From contig JACPPF010000018.1 in the NCBI GenBank assembly GCA_016191165.1, positions 62,001 through 126,000 on the forward strand: a DNA stretch of 64,000 nt. The letters are read 5' to 3'. This document shows positions 8,195 to 17,556 of this stretch, one piece after another (position 1 is the first letter of the stretch; each line of letters starts with the position of its first letter). The notes under the pieces are model-generated. The model saw only the letters and a list, made by a program, of their open reading frames with translations, was not told the DNA's origin and did not search any database. A program made the position numbers and the translations under genes. The DNA comes from Planctomycetota bacterium. Lineage in GTDB: Bacteria; Planctomycetota; Planctomycetia; Gemmatales; Gemmataceae.

Positions 8195-9391
8195 GCAAAA
8201 GTGTCTCAAGGGGTAGGACAGCGTGCAGTGAATCTTAGACGATTCTCGCGGGTGAAGCAATGAAAGAATGCGAGGCGCCGGCTTTTTCGATCGCGGGGTC
8301 GATTTCGACATTTCTCGCCGGCGAACTTCATCGTCTTGTGTACAACATGTCGGTGGCTCATCGGCGAAAAAGTTTTTCTTGAATTTTGTTGCATTTATGA
8401 AATTGATTGCTTATTATTTCTTCAAATTCATGCGCAACTCCCCCAGGCCGGAACAGACGATGACCAAGAACTCGAATGGCCACCCTTCAGGCACTTCGTC
8501 GAACTTGAGGCACAGCGAGCGAGGTTTGTTGGGATACCGTAACGACGAATTGAAACTGGTCGATCCGCAGGGCCTACGCATTAAAACTTGCCAGGGTTCC
8601 GAAAAAATTCGGAATCGGCTGGCGCTGTTCAGTTGAAAACCAAGACGCCGGGCGCGTAAAATGCGGGCCCTCGAAAAGTGGCCGAAAAATGCCAGTCCTC
8701 CGTTGCTCTGCTCTGCTTACTCTATAAGAAAATTCTCGCACAGGAGCCAGGACATCCCGTCTTGCCTCGCTTGAACCTCGGACGTTGCTTTCTTGGGGTG
8801 CCGCATTTTACGCTTGGCTCGTTCTGTCGAACAAGTGAACGGCGAGGCGTTTACCGATAATTCTCGTCAAGGCCGGGAAACCTTAATGCGTAGGCCCTGG
8901 CTGGCGACTGAAGTGGCCTGTTTCGTTGGCTTGCGTCGGCCCGCATTTTATTTGCCGATTTGACGACGGAAGAGTTACTCATAATATCGAGGCCACTAGA
9001 ACCGGCGAGCACGGATTCCATTCCCATCCGGATGAATATTATTTACGTCAATATCGTTTACCGACCAAAGCTGTCACGTGTGGGTCCGATCTGCGAGCAT
9101 TGTCTCCAAGGGAAATGCTCGGAACGTTCTTCGGCCTTCGCGCACGCCATTTCGAGGATACTGGCCAACCGGAATGTTCTGAGCCGGATTATCTCTTGGC
9201 CCGGTTTCTCTTTCCTCGAAACCGGCATCTGCAGTTCGCGCAACTAATGGTAAGTATTCAAGGAGGCATGGATCTGTTTGAGCCGGATGAGGCTGGCCAC
9301 CCAATCGAGATGGCAACATGGTTGAACCAAGTCGTTCGAATGGAACCGTGGAAACGGCAACCGAAGCGAAACCATACGCTGGAGTCCGCAA
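8195..9391. other. 1.2-kb region without a convincing gene
   Basis: This stretch is more AT-rich than its flanks, especially near 8300-8430. Open frames exist on both strands (for example 8926-9447 forward and 9074-9466 reverse), but neither shows a recognisable domain or a good ribosome binding site, and they overlap on opposite strands. It contains the inverted-repeat pair at 8568/8883 and lies directly upstream of an orphan Rhs tip, so it may be decayed sequence left by loss of the rest of an Rhs gene or a mobile element. Confidence 0.5.
8568..8899. mobile_element. 332-bp segment bounded by 17-bp perfect inverted repeats
   Basis: cagggcctacgcattaa at 8568-8584 is repeated exactly in inverse orientation at 8883-8899. 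A second nested pair, gcgtaaaatgcgg at 8654-8666 and its inverse at 8801-8813, lies inside. The interior has no convincing transposase frame. The flanks (tcgatccg on the left, gctggcga on the right) are not direct repeats. Outer ends beginning CAGGG are also seen in ISAs1-family elements, but that link is only suggestive. It could be a decayed or non-autonomous element. Confidence 0.45.
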
Positions 9392-10042
9392 ATGCTGACG
9401 AGAAAAATGGGGCGTACACATACAACGAATCCGGACGCGAGGGATAGAAAAGCGAATCCTCGTCACGGCGGTATGCCGCTCGGATTTGAGGCGGGTGACG
9501 CCAATTTGTATCGATACGTTACCAACAACCCTGCGAATGACGCCGACCCTTCGGGTTTAGTGGGCGGCACGCGGCATCACGCGTATCCACTTTTCGTGGG
9601 TGGTTCTAATAATCAGCCGGCGTTCGTCCTTGAGTCGGTGGATGCGCACAACCGGGCTCACAATTTTCTTGCGCGAAATGGGATCGCTGTGCAAAACCCA
9701 CAGCGTGCCAGGGCAGTCTGGCTGGCACTTAGTGAAGCGCGAAGGCGTGAGTTAATTATTGGGTCGCTTCGGGCCGCGGGTGTTCCGGACAACCTGATCA
9801 GGTCTCATATTGACGCGGTCATGGCAGGCGCGAGGCCAGGGTTTGCGGTCAGAAGAATCGCAGGTTACCCTGGCGGTTTGATTCGGGTGGTTGCTGCTAC
9901 CGCGCGGCCAGGTTTGCGAATTGGGGGAATGGCGCTCCGAGCAGCCAGCGGCGTGTTACGCAACCCGTGGTTTATTGCAATATCAGAAATGGCGATATTT
10001 CCGCCCGCGCTCGCAGGAGGGGTACGCCTGTCCTATGAATAA
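9392..10042 (+). CDS. Orphan Rhs-repeat C-terminal toxin tip
   Basis: A 216-aa frame. Residues about 29-56 contain PLGFEAGDANLYRYV followed by NNPANDADPSGL, the conserved end of the Rhs core, after which Rhs proteins switch to a variable toxin domain. The remaining roughly 160 residues begin HHAYPLFVGG and continue with DAHNRAHNFL, a His-rich pattern like HNH-type nuclease tips; the nuclease assignment is a guess. The thousands of bases of Rhs repeats and export domain expected upstream are missing, and the start ATG lies in unrelated sequence. It is thus a displaced 3' end, possibly silent. Confidence 0.7.
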   Translation: MLTRKMGRTHTTNPDARDRKANPRHGGMPLGFEAGDANLYRYVTNNPANDADPSGLVGGTRHHAYPLFVGGSNNQPAFVLESVDAHNRAHNFLARNGIAVQNPQRARAVWLALSEARRRELIIGSLRAAGVPDNLIRSHIDAVMAGARPGFAVRRIAGYPGGLIRVVAATARPGLRIGGMALRAASGVLRNPWFIAISEMAIFPPALAGGVRLSYE

Positions 10043-10066
10043 CTCGAATTTCCACCTGGCGGCTCT

Positions 10067-10423
10067 GTGTATTATTTCTTGCCTCGCGGCACATTTATTA
10101 CGCCACGTGGACAAATCTATATCCCACTTCCGGAATCTGAATTCGGGCAGTCCGACTTCCAGCCACCGCCCGGTTCACTCGTAGTAGTTCGAAGTGATTC
10201 CGTGAGGGGGAGTTTAGTAAGGCCTGGCGCCACTTACCCTCCCGACTCTGTTCGCCCTGTTTCGCCGCTGGCGCTGTTAATTCCTATCGGGATGACTGAG
10301 GAGACAGCCAGGCTCGAATACAGCCGATATTTGCAGGGGGCAACCGGCAACTCAGCCGGCCAAACACCGAATTTCATGGATTGGTTGAGGCGAACATATC
10401 CAAATCCGGAACGACCGCGCTAG
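10067..10423 (+). CDS. Small hypothetical protein behind the Rhs tip
   Basis: A 118-aa frame from a GTG, 24 bases after the Rhs-tip stop, with no recognised family. The start reads MYYFLPRGTFITPRG and the end NFMDWLRRTYPNPERPR. The sequence is proline-rich and uses unremarkable codons. It may be a separate small gene, or the former C-terminus of the preceding toxin joined by a frameshift. The gene downstream is the better candidate for immunity. Confidence 0.4.
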   Translation: MYYFLPRGTFITPRGQIYIPLPESEFGQSDFQPPPGSLVVVRSDSVRGSLVRPGATYPPDSVRPVSPLALLIPIGMTEETARLEYSRYLQGATGNSAGQTPNFMDWLRRTYPNPERPR

Positions 10424-10485
10424 GAAGGAACGAAGGGCACGAGGATCGTGGAAATTCGTTCGGATATTTGGAGATTGGAGGTCGT

Positions 10486-11145
10486 ATGAACACATCCATA
10501 GGAATGCTTGCGCACCTGCCGGCTGAACTTCATTACCTCATCGATCCCGCAATGAAATATGGGATCTACCAAACCGATGACGACCAACTTGATTTTCTTG
10601 AGAACGCGAGCGATGAAGAAAGGGATGAGCTAGCCCGATTGGCTGAACGTTACCGTCTCAACGGGCACGCAGATTTTGTTTCAGATTTCTTTGACGATTG
10701 TCCGATTACTGACTATCCCGAATCCGCAAGGCTCTACTGGCTTTTCGGACTTATTGATCACTTGGGACTTCCGCTGTCTCCCGAGAATTGGGACACCGTT
10801 GAAAACCATATTGGCACACTGCGTAGATTTGGTTCATTTCGTCGAGCGTCGGAGCGAGCGGTGGCTGCGAAGTTTCTGGCAAACTTCGGCGAAAAGGCGC
10901 GATCAGCAATTCCAACTCTTCATCAGGCACTGCAAGACGAAGATTTGCGCGTCCGGGTCTGGACGCATTATGCCTTGGCACTTATCGAGGGTGATTCGGC
11001 GGGCCACGAAGACGCAGTGCGCCTAATCTATGCTGAACACAATGCTAAGGACGACTTAGGTTGCCATATAGACGACGTGGGTGCGGAGGCAAGTGAAGCA
11101 CTCGAAAAATTCCGCGAATCGGCTCCGAAATTGGGTAGCCATTGA
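10486..11145 (+). CDS. HEAT-like repeat protein, candidate Rhs immunity protein
   Basis: A 219-aa, acidic, predicted cytoplasmic protein. ATG 10486 is preceded by ggagattggaggtcgt, a good ribosome binding site, so I reject the longer frame from 10381. Residues about 120-165 (AVAAKFLANFGEKARSAIPT, then LHQALQDEDLRVRVWTHYAL) have the alternating helix pattern of HEAT repeats. Small acidic proteins directly downstream of Rhs tips are commonly the cognate immunity proteins; that role is inferred from position only. Confidence 0.6.
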   Translation: MNTSIGMLAHLPAELHYLIDPAMKYGIYQTDDDQLDFLENASDEERDELARLAERYRLNGHADFVSDFFDDCPITDYPESARLYWLFGLIDHLGLPLSPENWDTVENHIGTLRRFGSFRRASERAVAAKFLANFGEKARSAIPTLHQALQDEDLRVRVWTHYALALIEGDSAGHEDAVRLIYAEHNAKDDLGCHIDDVGAEASEALEKFRESAPKLGSH

Positions 11146-11217
11146 ACAGCTTTCAAAGTTCTCAATTGGTCAACCTCCGCGGCGACACCAGTATTGTAGG
11201 TTGCCTCGGTGTAGAAA

Positions 11218-11277
11218 CTCACGGCCGTGCGTTGTACGGCACCGCCGCTGACGCGATCCGCAGCGCGTTTATCCCGG
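11218..11277 (-). pseudogene. Duplicated 3' end of a DUF4159 gene
   Basis: On the reverse strand this segment reads ALRIASAAVPYNARP then a stop. The functional DUF4159 gene ends in a near-identical stretch (AMRIATAAVLYNARP) at 12877. The DNA matches at about 44 of 48 aligned bases. Nothing of the rest of the gene is present. The copies flank the hydrolase-thioesterase pair, which suggests a duplication and deletion event. Confidence 0.75.
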
Positions 11278-11309
11278 CGATCCGTGCCGGCGACGGCCGA
11301 CCAGGCCTC

Positions 11310-12266
11310 TTACTTGCGTTTGAGATGCACATCAAACCAGTCGGCAACCAGATTCAGGTCGCTGAAAATCGTGAACCAGCCGTGCCCGGCCCCTTTGCGG
11401 ATTACCAGCTTCGAGGGGACGTTTGCTTCTTGCAACCTGGCGAAGAACGTTTTGGCTTGCTGCACCGGAACCAGTTCATCCTTGTCGCCATGAAACAACA
11501 AGGTTGGCGCCGTCTTGGCTGTCACGTGGTAGATGGGCGAAATGTCCCGGTAGATTGCCCGCAACTTGACCTTGTCGCTGATGGCCTTGAACCGGCCCTC
11601 CTTGGCATCGAATTCGCGAAAATCGTGGGCCGCCCGAAAACGGACTTGATGGCTCTTGATGTCCATGAAGTCCTTGCCCTTGCCACCATAGTTCAGATAA
11701 TCCGTCGGCGGAAAGAAAGCGGCCACCGCCTGGACGTTGCTGTCAACGCGGTCCACTGGATCGCCGGCGTTGTCCTTAACTGACCGCGGCGACGTGCCCA
11801 CAAGCAGCGACAGTAGACCGCCCGACGACAAACCGCCCATGCCGATTCGGTTTGGTTCGACGCCATATTTCTTGGCATGGTACCGGACGAAGCGCACCGC
11901 GCGATTCACGTCGTCACGGATTTCCGGCACGGTGTAACGCGGCTGGCTACCATGAACCACCACGAAGCAGGTGTACCCGCGCTTGACGAACTCATGAGTG
12001 AAAAATGGTTGAATGTCCTTCGCCGCCGAATTGAAACCTCCGCTGGCGACCAGCACGACGGCTGCACCATTTGGCTTACCCGGTGGATGAAAGACATCAA
12101 GCGTTAGAGCAAGTCCGTCCTTTCGCCCATAGATCACATCTCGCATTCTTGCCGGCTTCTTCCCGGTGTCGCCGGCCTCCACAGCCGCGAACCCGGCGAA
12201 CAACAGGGCAACGATGGCGAGAGACCGAGCGACGCACTTTGATGGGATTCTGATTGTCTTTGCCAT
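11310..12266 (-). CDS. Secreted alpha/beta-hydrolase (esterase/lipase-like)
   Basis: A 318-aa alpha/beta hydrolase. ATG 12266 has an aaggtgg site 8 bases upstream and is followed by a signal peptide (AIVALLFAGFAAVEAG). The catalytic elements are visible: GGLSSGG (nucleophile elbow GxSxG), HGDKDELVP (acid) and GAGHGW (histidine). The segment DVFHPPGKPNGAAVVLVASGG places it with the BD-FAE-type esterases; the substrate is unknown. It is followed by a remnant of a DUF4159 gene and preceded by a thioesterase in the same direction. Confidence 0.82.
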   Translation of the reverse strand: MAKTIRIPSKCVARSLAIVALLFAGFAAVEAGDTGKKPARMRDVIYGRKDGLALTLDVFHPPGKPNGAAVVLVASGGFNSAAKDIQPFFTHEFVKRGYTCFVVVHGSQPRYTVPEIRDDVNRAVRFVRYHAKKYGVEPNRIGMGGLSSGGLLSLLVGTSPRSVKDNAGDPVDRVDSNVQAVAAFFPPTDYLNYGGKGKDFMDIKSHQVRFRAAHDFREFDAKEGRFKAISDKVKLRAIYRDISPIYHVTAKTAPTLLFHGDKDELVPVQQAKTFFARLQEANVPSKLVIRKGAGHGWFTIFSDLNLVADWFDVHLKRK

Positions 12267-12311
12267 GAGCCGACCCACCTTGGAAATGGTTCGTTATGCG
12301 AGCCGCAAGGG

Positions 12312-12755
12312 TCAATCGAGTTCGTGAAAATCGGGCGTCCTGGGGAGCATCTGAAAAACCGCGATGATCCGCTCCGGTGGTGCCGTCACCTTCCGGGCGG
12401 CCAGATCGATCCAGACGCCCTCACTCGTTATGGTAGCCCGTGGCGGTTCGGAAACCTCCAAGAAAAGGTCGTTGCGAAGGAGAAAACTCGCCCCGTCCTT
12501 CCCCAGGCCAGCGAGTTGGAGGTTCACTCGGATGAACGGAGCGATGCGAACCTCGCGACGGTACTCGAGAACATCCTTTCGGGTCACCGGCCCGATATTC
12601 AGCCGACGTAGCTCATCGACGGAAAAGCCCTGCTCGTCAAGGAAGGCCAGGCGAGTGTCGATGGCAAGCGTAAGGTAGGTCGCACTTTTCAGGTGCCCGT
12701 TGAAGTCGTAATCGCTGGACCGAATGTTCCAGGTTTTTTCGTAAGGCACTTGCAT
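12312..12755 (-). CDS. Hotdog-fold acyl-CoA thioesterase family protein
   Basis: A 147-aa protein of the 4-hydroxybenzoyl-CoA thioesterase-like hotdog superfamily. The N-terminal region YDFNGHLKSATYLTLAID corresponds to the D-x-NGH-x-N-x-x-Y active-site motif, with a serine/alanine pair in place of the usual asparagine. The ATG at 12755 has a gagg site seven bases upstream; the frame upstream to 12848 lacks family sequence. The substrate cannot be told from sequence. Confidence 0.75.
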   Translation of the reverse strand: MQVPYEKTWNIRSSDYDFNGHLKSATYLTLAIDTRLAFLDEQGFSVDELRRLNIGPVTRKDVLEYRREVRIAPFIRVNLQLAGLGKDGASFLLRNDLFLEVSEPPRATITSEGVWIDLAARKVTAPPERIIAVFQMLPRTPDFHELD

Positions 12756-12876
12756 GGCCGTCCTCACCGTGCTTTTCGCGGTCTGGTTGGAGACCTTTCC
12801 GAGCCTGAAACGTGAACGAAGGTGCGCATTCCCTCGCGTACCGCTCACCTACCATGTAGATTGATGTGCGCCCAAC

Positions 12877-15273
12877 TTACGGCCGCGCGTTGTACAGCAC
12901 CGCCGCTGTCGCGATCCGCATCGCGCTGGCGCGGTCGTAGCCAACGCAGTCGGGCGACGTGTTGCCCTCCAGGGCGCAGCCCAGGTCGTACTTGCTATAG
13001 AGCACTACCCAGCGGCCGTCCACCTTGATGCCCTCCAGATGAGGCTCCATTGCGAGCAGGTTGCCGTTCGTCTTGATTCGGCATTTGATATTCTCGGCCG
13101 TCAACGTCTTGCCGTTCAAGTCAACACCGAAAAGCGAATCACGGTCCTTCGGCCCGGTGGCGACGCGCACCAATTTTTGTTTAGGAAAAAGTCGCTCGAC
13201 GAACTGGCGGAACGACTTGTCAAACGTGGCGTTGCCGCAGCAGGCGTCGGCGAAGAGCAAGCCGCCGTTTTCGAGGTTGAAGCGCAGGTTGTCGATTTGC
13301 TTCTTGTCATCGACACGAAAAGGGTCGCGGCCATGCATGTAGAGGAACTTGAACTGCCGCACCGTTCCAAGATCGAAGAGACCAAGCTTTTCGGTTTTGA
13401 GCGAGACATCCAACCCGTGGAGCTTGTGAACGTGTTCGAGCAGATTGCGCATCGCCTTCGGCGCGGGCTGCCAGTCACCTGAATGCCGAATCTGCGCGGC
13501 CTGGAAGACGCCGCGCTTGCGCGTCGTGGTAATTTCCGTTTCCGTGCCGGCGATGTCGATCGGCGTCAATCGCGGCAGCGGCGGAGTGCGGCCGGTCCCG
13601 TAGGCGATGATGTTGGCGCCAAGCTCGAATGCGCGTTGCGAGATGTCCCCCTTGTCGTGCCGATTCGATTCCCAGTGGCACGATAAATCTTGCGGGCTGT
13701 AGATCATCACCGTTCGACAACCGACTTGCAGCCCCATCAACTTGAATGGATCGCCGGCCTTGATTTTGTTGTAGCAGGTCCAGACCGCATGCGTGCTTTC
13801 GAGATGGGTCAACTCCTGGTCCCAGATGTTCTTCACCCATTGCTTGAAGCCCCTGTCGAAGGCGGGTTTGCTGCAACAGGCCTCCGCGAACAGAAACCCG
13901 CCGCTCTCGACGAAGCGCTTGATGAGCTTGATCTCAACCTCCTGAAACCGGTTTGGCAACAACAGCGACTCGTGCCCGGTGATGTACAAAATGGGCGATT
14001 GCTTCATGTCCGCGACAATCGCGGCTTCGTCCGCTTCCGTGAGGACGTTGCGCTTGTCCAGTCGCGCCTCGATCGCCCGGCGAATGTCGTACGTCTGCCA
14101 GGCGAGCGGTTTCTTGCCAAAGAGGTCGCTGCGAGTGACATAGTCGGTCAGGTGGCGCAGGTCGCTGCGATCGTTGTTCCAGTCGGTGTCGTCCTCGCGG
14201 CGCGGCCAGTTGCCATGCACGACCTTGCTGATGACGACAGGCGTACGGCCCTTGGAGAGGAAGAGGAGCGCGAAGGCGGTGTTGACGTGGGCCCACCGGT
14301 CCCAGCCGCCTTGCGTTTTCCAGTCGCCGGCGGGTTCCTGGCGTTTGACGAGGTAGGCGGCGCCTTCGCGATACCAGTCGTGCTCGCCGAAGAAGCGCAT
14401 GCCGGACAGCCGGCCGGCGCGCTCCAGGCCATAGAGGTGGTAGTAGGTGCGCTGATCGAGCTCGATGTTGAACTTCTTGTTCAGCCAGGCGAAACCTTTG
14501 GCAAGCGGCGCGTTCTCGCGGTATTCGCCGCACTTTTGTTCCTGGCCGTCGTTGAGCTCGGAACCGGCGATCATCAATCCGCAGATGCCGGCGACGGTCA
14601 TGGTGACCGATGGTTTGTCCGTGCCGAAATAGTCGGTTGAATAAATCCAGTAGCCCTCCGGGGTTTGGTTGCGGGCGTAGTAGTCGCGAATCTCGGTCCA
14701 GACTTCGCGCTTGACCTGAACGCCGGCCTGCCGCGCGTACCAGAGGGCGAGCATGGCAAACTGAGAGTTCGAGGCGTCGCTGGCCTGGCCCGCGACGCTT
14801 GGCGTGTAATCCCAGCCAATGAATTTGCCCTTGCGATAGGCGCGCGCGGCAAGGAGCCACTGGACGTTGCGTTCAATGAGCAATCGATTTTCCTTGGAGC
14901 GTCCGGCCTCGGCGAAGACCATCGTCTGCAAGGCGCGGTCGTAGACCTTGTTCGATTCGATCTTTCGCAAACGCGCCAGGCCGCGCGCGATCGCCTGCTT
15001 GCGTGTGCTTTCCAGTTTGGGATCGTCGATGACGCCATCGCAGTTGAGGAGGGCTAGCAGCGTCAGGCCCGTGACGCCGCCGTTGTAGAAGCCGATTTCC
15101 TTTTCGCCGGTGATGTCGTCCCAGCCGCCGCTGGGTCGCTGGTGCTTGACGAGGTAGGCGACGCCGCGCGTGATGCTGTTTTTGACCTGCTGGACAAGAG
15201 GTTCGGCGGGCGCTTGCGCGTTCGCGGCGCCGGGGAGGCACAAGACAAGTACCAGCGAAGAAAACCGCAACAA
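12877..15273 (-). CDS. Squalene-cyclase-like repeat + DUF4159 protein
   Basis: A 798-aa secreted protein. I choose the TTG at 15273: it has GGAGG eight bases upstream and begins a clean signal peptide (FSSLVLVLCLPGAANAQ). The ATG at 15390 would add 39 unrelated residues. Residues about 30-350 hold prenyltransferase/squalene-oxidase-type repeats (VAYLVKHQRPSGGWDD, MLALWYARQAG). The C-terminal 400 residues contain two copies of the DUF4159 fold (LYITGHESLLLPNRF with FAEACCSKPAFDRGF; FLYMHGRDPF with FADACCGNATFDKSF). Proteins of this architecture are common in planctomycetes; no function is established. Confidence 0.85.
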   Translation of the reverse strand: MLRFSSLVLVLCLPGAANAQAPAEPLVQQVKNSITRGVAYLVKHQRPSGGWDDITGEKEIGFYNGGVTGLTLLALLNCDGVIDDPKLESTRKQAIARGLARLRKIESNKVYDRALQTMVFAEAGRSKENRLLIERNVQWLLAARAYRKGKFIGWDYTPSVAGQASDASNSQFAMLALWYARQAGVQVKREVWTEIRDYYARNQTPEGYWIYSTDYFGTDKPSVTMTVAGICGLMIAGSELNDGQEQKCGEYRENAPLAKGFAWLNKKFNIELDQRTYYHLYGLERAGRLSGMRFFGEHDWYREGAAYLVKRQEPAGDWKTQGGWDRWAHVNTAFALLFLSKGRTPVVISKVVHGNWPRREDDTDWNNDRSDLRHLTDYVTRSDLFGKKPLAWQTYDIRRAIEARLDKRNVLTEADEAAIVADMKQSPILYITGHESLLLPNRFQEVEIKLIKRFVESGGFLFAEACCSKPAFDRGFKQWVKNIWDQELTHLESTHAVWTCYNKIKAGDPFKLMGLQVGCRTVMIYSPQDLSCHWESNRHDKGDISQRAFELGANIIAYGTGRTPPLPRLTPIDIAGTETEITTTRKRGVFQAAQIRHSGDWQPAPKAMRNLLEHVHKLHGLDVSLKTEKLGLFDLGTVRQFKFLYMHGRDPFRVDDKKQIDNLRFNLENGGLLFADACCGNATFDKSFRQFVERLFPKQKLVRVATGPKDRDSLFGVDLNGKTLTAENIKCRIKTNGNLLAMEPHLEGIKVDGRWVVLYSKYDLGCALEGNTSPDCVGYDRASAMRIATAAVLYNARP

Positions 15274-15455
15274 GAGGGCGCCCTCCGGGAGACTCTTCCA
15301 GGGGTCATTGTGCCATGATCTGGACGGAAACGCAACGTGGTTGTGGGAATTGGGAGGGCTTGGCCGATCCCGGGGGTTCGCTTCGCTCACCCTCGGGCCT
15401 CAAGAATCACATGAAACCACTCACCATTTGCCGCTCATTCCACTACACTACCACC

Positions 15456-15541
15456 AATCGCTAGGGGTGCCCGCGCGCTGCCGCGGGCTGAGAGCAGACC
15501 CTGGGACCTGATCCGGATCATGCCGGCGTGGGAAAGCGATG
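15456..15541 (+). promoter_or_regulatory. TPP (THI-box) riboswitch
   Basis: The conserved TPP aptamer core is present in order: ctaggggtgcc, ggctgagag, accctgggacctgatccgg, atcatgccggcgtgggaaagcgat. P1 can pair atcgct (15457-15462) with agcgat (15535-15540). It lies 87 bases before a small membrane-protein gene and about 630 bases before thiC. Binding of thiamine pyrophosphate is expected to lower expression of the downstream operon. Confidence 0.95.
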
Positions 15542-15593
15542 CCACTCTTGAGACCGCGCATCGTTTCCTCCCTCTCTCATGTTGACCTCAACG

Positions 15594-15615
15594 CCCGCAG
15601 CCGAAAGGCTGCGGG
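15594..15615 (+). repeat. 9-bp hairpin with GAAA loop between riboswitch and first gene
   Basis: cccgcagcc-gaaa-ggctgcggg is a perfect stem closing a GNRA-type loop. It ends 12 bases before the start of the membrane protein. It could belong to the riboswitch expression platform or be one of the short intergenic palindromes of this genome. No U-run follows, so it is not an intrinsic terminator. Confidence 0.6.
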
Positions 15616-15627
15616 ATAGGCCGCGCC

Positions 15628-16089
15628 ATGGAAATCTACCTCTTCACCCGCAACATCTTCGCGTGGAGCGTCACGGTGGCCGTGTTGTTCCCGCTGACGA
15701 TCCCGTGGGCGATGCTCGCTTACAAGATCTGGCATGGCAATAAGGAGATCGAGGAGGAGATGGGCGAGGAACTCCTGTCGCGCAGCTGGCGCGCCACGCT
15801 CGTCCTTGGTGTCGCCTCGCCGGCGTTTGTCTTTCTCGATTACCTGATCGTCGAACAGATTGGCATGCCCTCAGGGCCGACCCATGTGGTGTTCTTGCTC
15901 AGTTTTCTCGCCTTCGCCGCCTGGATGATGTTTTTTTTCTTTGGCATGGAGGACTTCTTTCAAGGCTTGATGCTGTCGGTGATTTTCCTGTATTTGCCGA
16001 CCGCGGTCCTGTTTGTCCTGTGGCTGATAATCCGCTGGAATCCGTTGTTTACCTTCGTCCTCGGCTGGCTGTCCGAACCCAAGGTTTGA
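15628..16089 (+). CDS. Small membrane protein under the TPP riboswitch
   Basis: A 153-aa protein with four predicted membrane segments, at about residues 12-32, 53-75, 85-105 and 112-140. A charged cytoplasmic-type loop (NKEIEEEMGEELLSRSWR) separates the first two. I do not recognise the family. It is the first gene after the TPP riboswitch and is followed by thiC 78 bases later in the same direction, so it should be co-regulated with thiamine synthesis. A role in thiamine or precursor transport is possible, but it has no homology I can name to known thiamine transporters. Confidence 0.72.
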   Translation: MEIYLFTRNIFAWSVTVAVLFPLTIPWAMLAYKIWHGNKEIEEEMGEELLSRSWRATLVLGVASPAFVFLDYLIVEQIGMPSGPTHVVFLLSFLAFAAWMMFFFFGMEDFFQGLMLSVIFLYLPTAVLFVLWLIIRWNPLFTFVLGWLSEPKV

Positions 16090-16100
16090 CTGGTTTTGTG

Positions 16101-17478
<1,378 letters not shown>

Positions 17479-17484
17479 CCCAAG

Positions 17485-17538
17485 CCGCTTGCGGCTTAGC
17501 GTTCGCAAGATGCCCCGCGAACGCAAAGCCGCAGGCGG
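17485..17538 (+). repeat. Imperfect 22-bp palindrome after thiC
   Basis: The arms 17485-17506 and 17517-17538 match at 20 of 22 positions around a 10-base loop. It lies between the thiC stop and the next start. It lacks a U-run, so it is read as an intergenic repeat, although it could affect mRNA stability. Confidence 0.65.
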
Positions 17539-17556
17539 TGAACGTGAGAACTAACG

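Noticed and set aside
8926-9447. 173-aa forward frame as a gene
   Set aside because: No domain or ribosome site, it overlaps a similar reverse frame, and it lies in the decayed-looking region upstream of the Rhs tip.
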